From positions 23,599,237 through 23,663,236 of the forward strand of contig CM046857.1 of assembly GCA_025617745.1 (NCBI GenBank): 64,000 nt of DNA, written 5' to 3'. The translations under genes and the position numbers were made by a program. Positions 34,737 through 45,044 of the stretch are shown here, in pieces (the stretch's first letter is position 1; every line of letters starts with the position of its first letter). The stretch comes from Heliocidaris erythrogramma (taxonomy: Eukaryota; Echinodermata; Echinoidea; Camarodonta; Echinometridae). Below the pieces are notes generated by a model that saw only the letters and a list, made by a program, of their open reading frames with translations, did not search any database and was not told the DNA's origin.

Positions 34737-35011
34737 GTAGTTGTAGGGTATCTACGTAGTGTAAGTTCGAACAACCATACTCGGAATTTTCAAAAAACGT
34801 AGGGACGTATTTTACTCCAAAAAACGTATTAATACGTTAAAAACGTACTACTTGGCAGTTCTATATATGTGACCAATTTTGAAGCCTATTTAATGAACAA
34901 TATTTTCAATTGGTATGAGGATTTAAAAAATTTTTTTTTGCTATTTTTTTTTACGACGGCCAATAGGGGGGGGGGGCGCGCGCCTGTTGCGCCCCCCTGG
35001 ATACGCCACTG

Positions 35012-35167
35012 GGACCCTAAACCTTCACAAGCGCCTACTACACCAACCTCTCAGCCTCAACCTCCCTCTATCACTCTCCTTCTGCCAAGCCCGAAGTCAG
35101 ACAAACTCGTTCCGGCAGAAGAGTACACTTTCCCAAACGCTATGTTCAAGTTTGGAATTTCAAATGA
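35012..35167 (+). pseudogene. pol: Gypsy Pol C-terminal tail, beyond the inserted element
   Basis: Proline/glutamine-rich codons directly continue the tail cut at 32775. In the third frame, about 35096-35167, the sequence reads QTRSGRRVHFPKRY...and stops at TGA 35165-35167. The TRSGRR...P motif is typical of the end of many Gypsy Pol proteins. At least one shift lies between the first part and this motif. Confidence 0.75.
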
Positions 35168-35233
35168 GATATTATTTAATTTCATTCGGACTATTTTCTC
35201 AATTATCGACCGTTTCATTTTATTCAACGTTCT

Positions 35234-35246
35234 AGGAGGGGGCTGA
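35234..35246 (+). promoter_or_regulatory. Polypurine tract
   Basis: AGGAGGGGGCTGA directly before the TGTAG of the 3' LTR is the expected plus-strand priming site. Confidence 0.75.
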
Positions 35247-35923
35247 TGTAGTATTTTCCTCATCCTCACTTCATCTTTTCTTTAATTTCTCACTTTCACT
35301 TATTGTACAAAGTCATTTTGAGAGGACATTGCCCTTTATACCAGAAGTCACTACCACCCCTATGTTATCACATTTATCTATCAACAAGTGGTCAGCTGCA
35401 TGGCCATATCGCCATGCCCATCGCACATTAGTGACTCACCCTCAATTCAAGGATTTTCAACAATACTCCCTTTCTTCTTCATCCTGCCACACTAGCAAGG
35501 GATAAGAACAAACACTTTTCATCTCCATTTTTGCCAGACAGACGTCTCAAAGTTTTCTCATCGAGTTAACACGTAAATTTGAGGATGTCATCCCTGCACT
35601 TCAATTGGAGCAATTTCTACAATTCTCTACTTCACATTCTATACTCCATCATCTCACCTGGAGGAATTTCTATTTCATCATTTTATTCTCTGCAATTCAC
35701 TCAGAGAACAGTCCAAATCTCGCTTGTGCTAGCCAAGTAGTTTTGTGATCATTTCTGTGGTGATACCTGTGTAAATATATATTTGAATCGGATTGTGCAA
35801 TATTTGGAAACTTTTGGCATTTTGGAGGATCCATGTCCGGTTAACCCCTGCACGCATAAAGTCGGTAAGTGGTGATTGCTTCTTATTCCCATCTCGCCTT
35901 ATAAGTAGCGACCAACCGCTACA
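35247..35923 (+). repeat. 3' LTR (complete, 677 bp)
   Basis: Runs from TGTAG to CTACA with perfect 5-base inverted ends and abuts the GTGT target duplication. The last 114 bases have no partner in the 5' copy. They contain a GTAAGT donor-like site at 35865-35870, so element transcripts could have been spliced from the U5 region. Confidence 0.9.
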
Positions 35924-35941
35924 GTGTAAACATAATAATAT
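35924..35941 (+). repeat. 0.96-kb tandem array, segment 4 (18-bp island)
   Basis: GTGTAAACATAATAATAT is exactly the piece of array unit between the Gypsy insertion site and the next insertion. Array units elsewhere read AGTGTAAACATAATAATATA without a break. Confidence 0.9.
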
Positions 35942-36029
35942 CGTCGCTCATTTCACGAAGTGGCACAAGTGCGCGCGGATCACGAAAAGTGCGTTCTGAG
36001 AAAATCGCGATTAAAGATTTGTAATCTTT

Positions 36030-36930
36030 AAAGCTATTAATATGGAGGGTTTTCTGGAATTAGATATAATAAATTGTACATGAAACGAAAGAGCGGAATT
36101 TCCACTAACTAATCACATACAATACTTTAAAAAAGAAGACAAAACATGAATACTGGAAGGACTCAAACATTCGTGTCATTTCGTGAACGAAATCATACGC
36201 GTAATCCGCTGCGCGATTTAGTTCACGAAATGGCACAATTGGACGCGCGCATGGTGTGGGCTGTTTATTCGCGAGTTAAAACCACTGATCTCTATGTAAA
36301 AGTCTGGATAGAGCATTGGCTTGTTGAGGTGAAGCCGCTAGGCCGCCATGCTACCACTCCCATTTCTATAGCTGGAGATTGGAAAGGCCAATCACGTCGA
36401 AGCTGGTTCAATGGCTGTGCAGTGATGCGCAGCGTGCGCATTGTATTGGGAGTGGTTTAAATGGCCGCACTGTGGCTTCAGATGTTTGCACAGTGCGTAT
36501 GGACCGATGCTCTATCCAGATTTTTACATAGAGATCAGTTGTTAAAACGCAATTGATGAGATATTATTTGGGAAACCATTAAATTGATGTGGTTTTCGGA
36601 ATTAGATATAATAAATTGTACATGGAACGAAGGAGGGGAATTTCAACTAACTGTTCACATACAATTTTTTAAAAAAGAAGATAAAACATGAATACTGGAA
36701 GGATTCAAACGTTCGTGTCATTTCGTGAACGAAATCATACGCGTATTCCGCTGCGCGATTTAGTTCACGAAATGGCACAATTGGACGCGCGCATGGTGAG
36801 CGCTGTTTATTCGCGAGTAAAAACAGCAATTATAAGATGGGAGGTTTAGAAATACTTGTTTCGTTGGTGCTTTTGAATAATATATAACAAATTGTACAAA
36901 AAACGAAAGAAGAGAATTTCCTTTCTCCAA
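36030..36930. repeat. Internal direct repeats of the 3.9-kb element
   Basis: A block of about 260-280 bp (GAATTAGATATAATAAATTG...ACATGAATACTGGAAGGA...TTCGTGTCATTTCGTGAACG...GCTGTTTATTCGCGAG) occurs at about 36055-36282 plus continuation, and again at about 36600-36835. A partial third copy follows to about 36920. The first copy is opened by the MITE at 36283-36540, and the second shows the empty site. Confidence 0.85.
36283..36540. mobile_element. 258-bp hAT-type MITE, TSD GTTAAAAC
   Basis: GTTAAAAC flanks it on both sides (36275-36282, 36541-36548). The ends CACTGATCTCTATGTAAAAG and, inverted, AACTGATCTCTATGTAAAAA start inverted repeats of about 37 bases that continue with TCTGGATAGAGCAT. 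The neighbouring duplicate at 36812-36835 reads GCGAGTAAAAACAGCAATTA with no insertion. The 104-codon plus-strand reading frame that runs across it is not supported as a gene. Confidence 0.9.
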
Positions 36931-39540
36931 TTTGATCAAATCACTGCCCACCTTTTGGTATTAGTATTGCTTTGCACAATGAAGCACACTGCATTTATCC
37001 TTTCTCTAACTTCTCATTTTATCATGCTTCATCATTATTAATTTTCAATCCCAGTATTACTCTCTCTCTCTCTCCCTCTCTCTTTTAATTTTTCACCGAG
37101 CCTCATCTCGTGTGCTTACATTTCGAACACAAGTGCATGCATTTCTAAATACATAAATATTTTGACTTCAACTATTATTCTAGGTTTTATTGAATAATTT
37201 AAAATTCGACAAAAAAATTCATTTTGAAAGTACAAAAGTCAGTGAAGATTAATAATTGAAAAGGGTAATTAAATAATTCAACACATTATCATTATTTTTA
37301 CACATGCTAATATTTCGTACACAAAATAGCAGTAATTACCACTACTCTGCATCTGCACTCATTTGTAATACATTATGAGTTTCAAATTAATTACAGATTT
37401 TTACTAATATTATTTTGATATTATGAATTTAAAGTTGATTCACGGTTTTTACTGAATAGTTTTAACTTGGAAAGAATTTTTTAAAGCACAACGTCAAAAA
37501 AAAATCAATAATTTACCACAGTATTTTAACAAATTAAGCATTGTCTTACAAATGTGCTTACAGTTTGAACACATAAGATTTGGACTGCATGTGCCGTCCT
37601 TTTTAGTAGACATTTGTGAATATGTTTTGAACTACTATCATGAAGGTTTTTACTGAAACACATGCTTTCTATTTGATTTCATTAAACTTCATACGAATTA
37701 TGTTAGTGAATAAAATATTTAAAGCCGTTATATACTTTTTGGAAGATCCAACTTGTTTTCATCATTGTGAAACGTACTTATAACATTTCTGAATGACACA
37801 TTGTAGGTCAGCAAGAGAATGCTACTAGCGAACAAATTACAATTAGCAATTACCTCATATACCTCTGCAGGGACAAAATATGAGGAAAATTTACTCTCAG
37901 ACTTGCATTACTATTCACTATATACCACTACTATAAACTGGTAATGGTGAATATTATACATTATGACAGTGGAAAATGATTGACCATGCACAAATTTGAA
38001 AACAGATATATCAATTTATAAAGAGAATGTAAAAAAAAATGTTACACAATTATTCTGTACTCAAGGTTATCAACCATTTTAAAATCAGAAAAAAAATACA
38101 AAATCATGTTAATTGATAAAGTTAAATTTATTGAAAAAAATCTATATACCTAAAACAGGCTTCCTTCATAAATTAAAAATAATGCACAGTCATCGTGAAG
38201 ATTTGCTTAACAAAATATAATTATGAGTTCGTCGTTAATACTTACATCTATCATATCTCTACTATAAGCTAAGCTTCAACTTAAAGAAAAGATGGAAGTG
38301 TTAGTGCGGACAAATACGCCAGCATCTTAGTAAATGTCTGTGAATACATACATTAGTCACCCCACCCCTTTCAATGTTGGCACAAGTTCTCAGAGATGTG
38401 AGTTGATTTTAGTCAATCTTTCTTGTAATCAACAAATCAGAATTACTATTATACAAATATCTTTGTGACTTATATTACCACAAAAGATCTGAAAATCATC
38501 ATCACCTCAACGCTCTAGTTGGAAATATCTACATCACAAATACAATTTCTTACGCAAGTTAATTATAAGGTAATACAACATATACAGCATATACAACATA
38601 CAAGACATACAAGATATCTCTCAACATACAATATATAAAACAACATATACAACATACAACATACCTCTCAACATACTATATATCTCTAAAAGTTACAATA
38701 TATCTCTAAATGCTTCAGAGCAAACAAATTATAATTCTTAATCTCCCCCCAAAAATGTTCTATCTTTCATAATAATCAAATATTCGCGATCGCGAAAGAT
38801 CTCTATTTACAAATACTGCACTGGCCCCGCGGCCAGCACAAGCGAAAAGAAAGTAGATCACTGTTGTCTAATGTTGATAAAATAAGAGTCAAATCTGCTG
38901 TTTGCCAGATAAAGAAAATGGATGAGTAAATGAAGATGCGATGTCCAAATGTTGGTAGTCCTAGGTTGTGAATGTGTGACTCAGTAGAAAAAGAACGTGT
39001 TCTCTAGATGAAAACTTCCTACTAAGTGAAAAGCTGAAAGTCCATGTGCTCAGTAAACTCATGTCATTGGAAGGTTTGTATCCAGGCAACAAAAACAAGT
39101 TCTATTATAAGGGAGTGAAGCAATGAAGAATGTAGAACATGTGTAGAGTGCCTTGCCTGGTGTAGTGGAGAACAAAAGATGAATGCTGAGTGCAGGAGTT
39201 GAATAAGAAGAAGGTCTTTGGTATTGTCCAGTGAGGAAGTGAGCAGTTGAATGAACTTTAACCAGCTGATCCACATAAACAAACTATGACCAAGCTTTGA
39301 TCAGTCCTGTCTGTCTAATGTAAACAAATGAGTGAAGTTGCTACAATACCACCTGTTTAGTGCAGAAGCTGGCGGTAAAATGCTTGGTTATCTGGATGAT
39401 TGATGACGGGGATGCGTCCAGAACAGAGAGTTAGCAAATCTTCATATTTGCTTTGAGAGATTTTTGGAGGGCCAGCCTGATACAAACACTGTGGTTCTGG
39501 GTCATTGGGATTTTTTTATGAACAAGCCGAAAATGAAAGT
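36931..39540. other. AT-rich interior of the 3.9-kb element
   Basis: About 2.6 kb without a supported gene. It contains a CT-repeat at 37058-37082 and a TACAACATA-type minisatellite at 38573-38705. Minus-strand frames at 39059-39282 overlap in two registers and show no domain. Confidence 0.55.
38573..38705. repeat. AACATACA-type minisatellite
   Basis: Irregular tandem variants of ATACAACATA / ATACAAGATA, with two TATCTCTCAACATAC or CCTCTCAACATAC breaks and a repeated ATATCTCTAAA ending. Confidence 0.8.
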
Positions 39541-39844
39541 ATAAGATTAGCTCGAGGAAGCGCGCACGTCTTCGTAATACATACAAAGAACGAGGCGCGC
39601 GCATGAAAACACACGGTTGGCAGTGCGCGCGCCGTCTTGTGCCGGTTCGTGAAATTATGAATCTGCATTTTCATGGCTCGTGTCACTTTCAGCACGACGT
39701 GTTTTTGCATAAATAAACATAATTATTACTCGAAATTTAGTGAAATGGTAGAACATGGCTAGTAGATCGAATAAATGAAGAAAACTAAAAATTGACTATG
39801 TACGCGATTTTGGGCCTTTGTGCCACTTCGTGAAATGAGCGACG

Positions 39845-40979
39845 ATATATGTGCACTTCAGTTCATGCTGCTGAAATTGTGCTATATACTACTACTTGTA
39901 AAAGTTTATTATGTTCCTTTATTTCCAAATTTTAAGTGGAGCAGAAAAGAAAATTCAACACTAAGAGATTTTTCACGTCTATTTCTTCAGCATAGCATGC
40001 AAAAAGGCAAGTAGCCCTCGTGTGTTTTCCTTTTACAACGGATTCAGCATTATGAGGAACACGGAAAAGGGAGTGGGATAAAGTTTTCGCGTAATTACAA
40101 TGTCGTGAATCTTAGCCTCCCTCTTCCGATAAATTTAATATCTATCGATCAGAAAGATTTGTTGTTGTTGTTGTTTGTTTGTTTGTTTTTTGTTTGGGGG
40201 GGGGGGAAGGTATCAAGCTGGAGAGAATGCTAGAGAGAGAGATAGAGAGAGAAAGAATGTGAGAGTGAGAGAATGCTAGAGAGAGAGAGAGAGAGAAAGA
40301 CTGTGAGAGTGAGTGAGCGAGAGAGAAGAGCGGGGCGGGGGGGGGGGGGGGGGGGGATAGCGCCGGTTTGCAAGGATTAAAAAAATAAATCTAGTTTTCA
40401 CTTTCTTTAATTTCATTTCTAAGGGGGGAGCCCTTGGACTCCATTGTTACGCCTTTTACTTTAATTTCAGTCATTGCCAAACATGCATACAAATGATTTG
40501 CAATTGTCAGATATTTGGGCGCATGCTGAAAAGTTTAAACCATTAATACTTGGTGAAAAAGCAACATATGTGTTCCATATTTGGCAACTTTATACTGATT
40601 CCAGTATCTAGTTCTTCATATTGTTTTAATTTAGGCTGATTTTCATGAATAGTATATGTTTTGAAATCTGTAGTTACACTCTAAAAACTAAAGTGTTAGA
40701 TCACCATTTAAAAGGGCCGAGGAGTGACCACTCTTTCAAAAAGGCAGATTAACACTTTTAACATGCTGGATCCAACACTATAAAGGTTGTATCTACCAGG
40801 TTTAAGAGGTTGATCTGCCATTTTGAAAAGGTGGTCACTCCTCGGCCCTTTTAAATGGTGATTTAACATTTTAGTTTTTAGAGTGTAAGTCATCAAAAGA
40901 TACGGCCATGAAAACAGAGAATTGCCTGCTCATTGCTATGCATTTCGAGTACAAAGGTGTTAAGAGAGAGAGAGAGAGA

Positions 40980-41011
<32 letters not shown>

Positions 41012-42179
41012 AATGCATCATTGCCTCATTTCAAAGTTGGCACACTGTAGTCTGTCTCCAACGTAAGGGTCAAAGTCCATAATGACAATATTATAGTGTA
41101 AAAGCACTTCAGTTCATTCTGCTGAAATTGTGCTATATACTACTACTTGTAAAAGTTTATTATGTTTCTTTATTTCCAAATTTTAAGTGGAGCAGAAGAA
41201 AATTCAACACTAAGAGATTTTTCACGTCTATTTCTTCAGCATAGCATGCAAAAAGGCAAGTAGCCCTCGTGTGTTTTCCTTTTACAACGGATTCAGCATT
41301 ATGAGGAACACGGAAAAGGGAGTGTTATAAAGTTTTCGCGTAATTACAATGTCGTGAATCTTAGCCTCCCTCTTCCGATAAATTTTAATATCTATCGATC
41401 AGAAAGATTTGTTGTTGTTGTTGTTGTTGTTTTTTTTTTGGGGGGGGGGGAAGGTATCAAGCTGAAGAGAATGCTAGAGAGAGAGAGAGAGATAGAGAGA
41501 GAAAGAATGTGAGAGTGAGAGAATGCTAGAGAGAGAGAGAGAGAGAAAGACTGTGAGAGTGAGTGAGCGAGAGAGAAGAGCGGGGGGGGGGGGGGGGGGG
41601 GGGGGAGGGATAGCGCCGGTTTGCAAGGATTAAAAAAATAAATCTAGTTTTCACTTTCTTTAATTTCATTTCTAAGGGGGAGCCCTTGGACTCCATCGTT
41701 ACGCCTTTTACTTTAATTTCAGTCATTGCCAAACATGCATACAAATGATTTGCAATTGTCAGATATTTGGGTGCATGCTGAAAAGTTTAAACCATTAATA
41801 CTTGGTGAAAAAGCAACATATGTGTTCCATATTCGGCAACTTTATACTGATTCCAGTATCTAGTTCTTCATATTGTTTCAATTTAGGCTGATTTTCATGA
41901 ATAATATATGTTTTGAAATCTGTACTTAAGTCATCAAAAGATACGGCTATGAAAAACAGAGAATTGCCTGCTCATTGCTATGCATTTCGGGTACAAAGGA
42001 TTCAAGGTGTTAAAAGGGAGAGAGAGAGAGAGAAATGGGTCATTGCCTCATTTCAAAGTTGGCACACTGTAGTCTGTCTCGAACGTAAGGGTCAAAGTCC
42101 ATAATGACAATATTATAGTGTAAACATAATAATACATGTGCACTTCAGTTCATTCTGCTGAAATTGTGCTATATACTAC
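39845..42179 (+). repeat. 0.96-kb tandem array, segment 5
   Basis: About two and a quarter units, resuming at ATATATGTGCACTTCAG. These are A-type units that keep the ATAAAGTTTTCGCGTAATTA stretch. The first unit holds the 209-bp MITE. The segment ends in ATACTAC, the target site of the 2.9-kb element. Confidence 0.93.
40677..40885. mobile_element. 209-bp palindromic MITE, TA TSD
   Basis: A near-perfect palindrome: both ends begin CACTCTAAAAACTAAA, and the arms stay alike for about 100 bases (ATTTAAAAGGGCCGAGGAGT, GACCAC, GGCAGAT). TA lies on both sides, and intact units elsewhere read TCTGTACTTAAGTCATC at this place. Its end resembles that of the 506-bp MITE at 20618. TA duplication and end shape point to the Tc1/mariner group. 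Confidence 0.92.
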
Positions 42180-42229
42180 CAAAGACTTTAAATAGTATCA
42201 AGACAGATCACTCTGACCTACTTCCGTAG

Positions 42230-43625
42230 TACATTTTGGAGGCATACTTTGCTGTGTTAAAAACAGACTCGGAAAAATACGTTCTCCATAGGCATAACAC
42301 GTGAAAAGATGTCTCACTTTTTCTTGATATTTCATATCTTACTCTATCTTTTTCAAGTCTGATTTTTGCACGAGAAAAAGGATGGATAGTTAAAAAAACA
42401 TTTCTTGAACCCTTTTGTCAATAAATGCCGATATGAATCCCTTGGATCATGCCTGCTTTTTGACAAAGTCATCTGCCATAGGGTTAACACGTGAAAACAT
42501 GGATTTTAAAAATGATTATAGTTCCTCTAGTATTACCTTGAATTTAGTGCAAATGTGGCTTACATGTAATTTGAGACTCTGAAAAGGCTTAATGAAGGCT
42601 CAAAAGGTGCAAGGGACCCCGCATAAATCCCCGGGAATATGCATGCTTTTGGCCTTCCATTTCCCATAGGTTAACACGCAAAAACGGGAATTTTAGAATG
42701 ATTATAATTCCCGCAGAATTAAATCAAAATTTTGAAAAATGTGCCTTGAATAAAATTTAAAGCTCTGAAAATGTATAATTAAGACTCAGCTAGTTGAATA
42801 GACCCCGCATAAATCCCCGGGAATATGCATGCTTTTTACCCAATAAAAGTCTCTCCTGCCATAGGTTTACACGCGAAAACAAGGAATTTTAGGATGATTA
42901 TAATTCCCATAATTTTTATTTGAAAATATAAAAAACGTGATTTAGATAAAATTTAAAGCTCTGAAAAGGTATAATGAAGGCTTGATGAGTCCAGTAAACC
43001 CCCATAAATCCCCGGGAATATGCATGCTTTTGACCAAAAACGTCTCGCCTGTCATAGGTTAACACGCAAAAACAAGGAATTTTAGGGTGATTATAATTCC
43101 CATAATTTTTCTTTGAAAATGTAAAAAATGTGATTTACATGAAATTTAAAGCTCTGATAAGGTATAATGAAGGCTTGGTGAGTCCAGTAAACCCCCCATA
43201 AATCCCCGGGAATATGCATGCTTTTGGCCTTCCAGCTCCCATAGGTTAACACATGAAAACAGGTGTTTTGAAATGATTTTAATTCCCCTAGTATTTATTT
43301 GAAATTATGAAAAATGTGATTTACATGAAATTTAAAGCTCTGAAAGGGTATAATTGAGGATCGATGAGTCCAATAAACCCCCCATAAATCCCCGGGAATA
43401 TGCATACTTTTGGCCTTCCAGCTCCCATTGGTTAACACATCAAAACAGGGGTTTTGAAATGATTTTAATTCCCCTAGTATTTATTTGAAATTAGGAAAAA
43501 TGTGATTTACATGAAATTTAAAGCTATGGAAGGGTATAATTGAGGCTCGGTGAGTCCAATAAACCCCGCACAAATCCCGGGAATATGCATGCTTTCGACC
43601 AAAAAAAATAATTTGCCATACTACA
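42230..43625 (+). repeat. ~190-bp satellite inside the 2.9-kb element
   Basis: Units are anchored by TCCCCGGGAATATGCATGCT, CCATAGGTTAACACG, GAATTTTAGGATGATTATAA and AAATTTAAAGCTCTGAAA. The TGCAT positions 42640, 42826, 43021, 43215, 43401 and 43586 give periods of 185-195 bp. Two leftmost units (about 42230 and 42430) are much more diverged, so homogenisation has worked mainly on the right side. Confidence 0.92.
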
Positions 43626-44100
43626 CGTGCATTCCAATTTGTTATCGATGACCTAATGTAAATGGGCGTGTACCGATCACGTGAGTGACGACATCCAATG
43701 AGATCGTGCACTAGCAGACGACCATGTAGCAGACGTACGTCCACCCGAAAGCAAACCCAACCTAGCCGGTTAGAAGAAAATCTAACTAAATTCCAGTTCA
43801 CTACTATATTTCTAATGTACCAGAGGCAAAATTCAATGTGTTAAATTCATAAATTCGTATCATCAATGTTCTATCACCGCATTACGCATAGCCTAATGGC
43901 TGATGTTCATGCAAGCAGCATGGAATAGCTGAGCAGAATAGGTGCATGGACATGATAGGTCTCTAGCACTAGCCTCTGCGATCCCGATCGAGGTGGTGGC
44001 GTTGCCGATGATATGTCAGTTTGCCAAAACTTGGCTCATCAAGGTTTTTTTGCTTGCTGTTCGTTGTTTGCTTGTCTTTGGTACCGAGAGACCGACAATG

Positions 44101-44151
<51 letters not shown>

Positions 44152-45044
44152 TGGCAATTTTTTTCTTCTCGCCAGCCCTCCGAAAGTCGCTCAGTGGAGG
44201 GGTGGAGGGTATCAGATATTATTAGTCCAGTTTTCCTCCATAATTCTCTGACAAGCCAAAGAAGTTATCAGTTCTAAAAGGGGGATACAATTTTATTTTA
44301 TTTTTTTTTGTTCCAATTGCTTTATTTTTACTGTTTGTTTTTGTTGAGGGTTTTTGTTGTGTTTTTTTTTTGCTCAGTGATTTTTTTTTAAAATCATGTA
44401 AATCACTTGTAATTGTGATTTCTGTTGATTTCCTAATAAAAACACAAATTATAAAAATAAGACATCATTATTTTTTTTCCAATTCTATTGGAGTCATTTT
44501 TACAGATCTGTTGTAAGAGAGAAAAGAGAGTATGAGAAAAATGAGGGGGGAGAGACAAAGAGAGATGGGGGCAAAAGTAATGGGATATTCCTACAAAGAC
44601 AGAATAGGAGAGGGGGAGGCTCACGCCTGACGAACAAAAAAATAATCAGATGCATTCTATTTTGAATTTTTAGAACAAGCAAGGAAGAAATTATCAGTTT
44701 TTAGATTCTTTCTGTGCGGGGGGGGGGGGGGGGGGGTACACATTTCCTTTCATATTATTTTTTTCTTCAGATTCTTCAGATTCCGTTTTGGCTGGCACAT
44801 AGGGGCATGTACATTCCTGGATAATCTTGGATACGCCACTCTTAATGTAATCTTTATATTTATATAAGGCTTTACCAAAAGGCAAAAACGATGTCCAGAA
44901 AAAGAAGAAAAAATAAAGAAAATAAAAATTTACAAACATCTTGATTAAGACTATAAACTTTCCCTCTCGGCCGATCGACGTGTACCACAATATATACGCG
45001 TACTTTATTTCGGCACTGAGCACTCTTCGTATTTAAACTCTTTG
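43626..45044. other. Right part of the 2.9-kb element
   Basis: Non-coding. It holds (GT)n plus a G-run (44104-44152), T-rich stretches at 44295-44380, a G-run near 44718 and a TCTTGGATACGCCACTC scrap at 44825-44840. The minus-strand frame 43481-43801 shows no domain. Confidence 0.55.
44104..44152. repeat. (GT)n microsatellite and G-run
   Basis: About 16 GT repeats run directly into about 17 G. Confidence 0.95.

Larger units (their letters stand above)
32776..35011. mobile_element. 2.2-kb TIR element in Gypsy pol, TSD GGACCC
   Basis: Pol sequence breaks after GGACCC (32770-32775) and resumes after a second GGACCC (35012-35017). The ends are CAGGGGCGTATCCAGG on the left and, inverted, CAGTGGCGTATCCAGG on the right, each next to a long G-run. 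No transposase or other gene was found in 2236 bases. Contents: AT-rich sequence, a block of GGGGCCC/GAAGCCCCC-type words near 33260-33345, a C-run at 33620, a CT-repeat near 33795 and two clear hairpins, listed separately. A 6-bp TSD is odd for a GTGGCG-type end (hAT would give 8), so the family is left open. Confidence 0.75.
27196..35923 (+). mobile_element. Ty3/Gypsy LTR retrotransposon (defective), TSD GTGT
   Basis: Full-length but dead copy. The ends are TGTAG...CTACA, and GTGT lies on both sides (27192-27195 and 35924-35927). The array reading TATAGTGTAAACATAAT is restored when the element is removed. Order: 5' LTR, gag, protease, reverse transcriptase, RNase H, integrase, polypurine tract, 3' LTR; integrase after RNase H is the Gypsy order. 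The gag finger is C-x2-H-x9-C-x3-C (CHCC), which I recall for the CsRn1 lineage. Damage: a TIR element in the 5' LTR, loss of the 5' LTR end and primer site, three pol frameshifts, and a 2.2-kb insertion near the pol end. About a dozen LTR differences over ~563 aligned bases (counted by eye) suggest a moderately recent insertion. Confidence 0.93.
35942..39844. mobile_element. 3.9-kb non-autonomous TIR element
   Basis: The ends are perfect inverted repeats of about 27 bases, beginning CGTCGCTCATTTCACGAAGT and followed by GGCACAA. The host array reads AATAATAT before and ATATATGTGCAC after, so the TSD is ATAT or TA; palindromic AT bases at the edge leave this ambiguous. TTTCACGAA/TTCGTGAA words recur inside both ends (36180, 36225, 36720, 36770, 39650), like multiple binding sites. 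The GC-rich subterminal zones (GCGCGC words) contrast with a strongly AT-rich middle. No frame encodes a recognisable protein, so a transposase in trans would be needed. Confidence 0.88.
42180..45044. mobile_element. 2.9-kb TIR element carrying a satellite array, TSD ATACTAC
   Basis: ATACTAC is duplicated at 42173-42179 and 45045-45051, and the array resumes exactly. The left end CAAAGACTTTAAATAG and the right end (inverse) CAAAGAGTTTAAATACG match at 14 of the first 15 bases. A 7-bp TSD is uncommon among animal DNA transposons. Inside are about seven units of a ~190-bp satellite, then non-coding sequence with a (GT)n tract, several G-runs and a GGATACGCCACT scrap at 44829. No transposase was recognised. 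Confidence 0.82.

Noticed and set aside
35793-35999. 68-codon frame at the 3' LTR end
   Set aside because: It crosses the LTR, array and TIR-element junctions, so it is an accident of insertion.
36146-36460. 104-codon plus-strand frame as a transposase remnant
   Set aside because: It runs across the junction of a 258-bp MITE, so its second half did not exist in the parent sequence.
43481-43801. 106-codon minus-strand frame as a transposase of the 2.9-kb element
   Set aside because: No recognisable domain; part of it lies in the 190-bp satellite.
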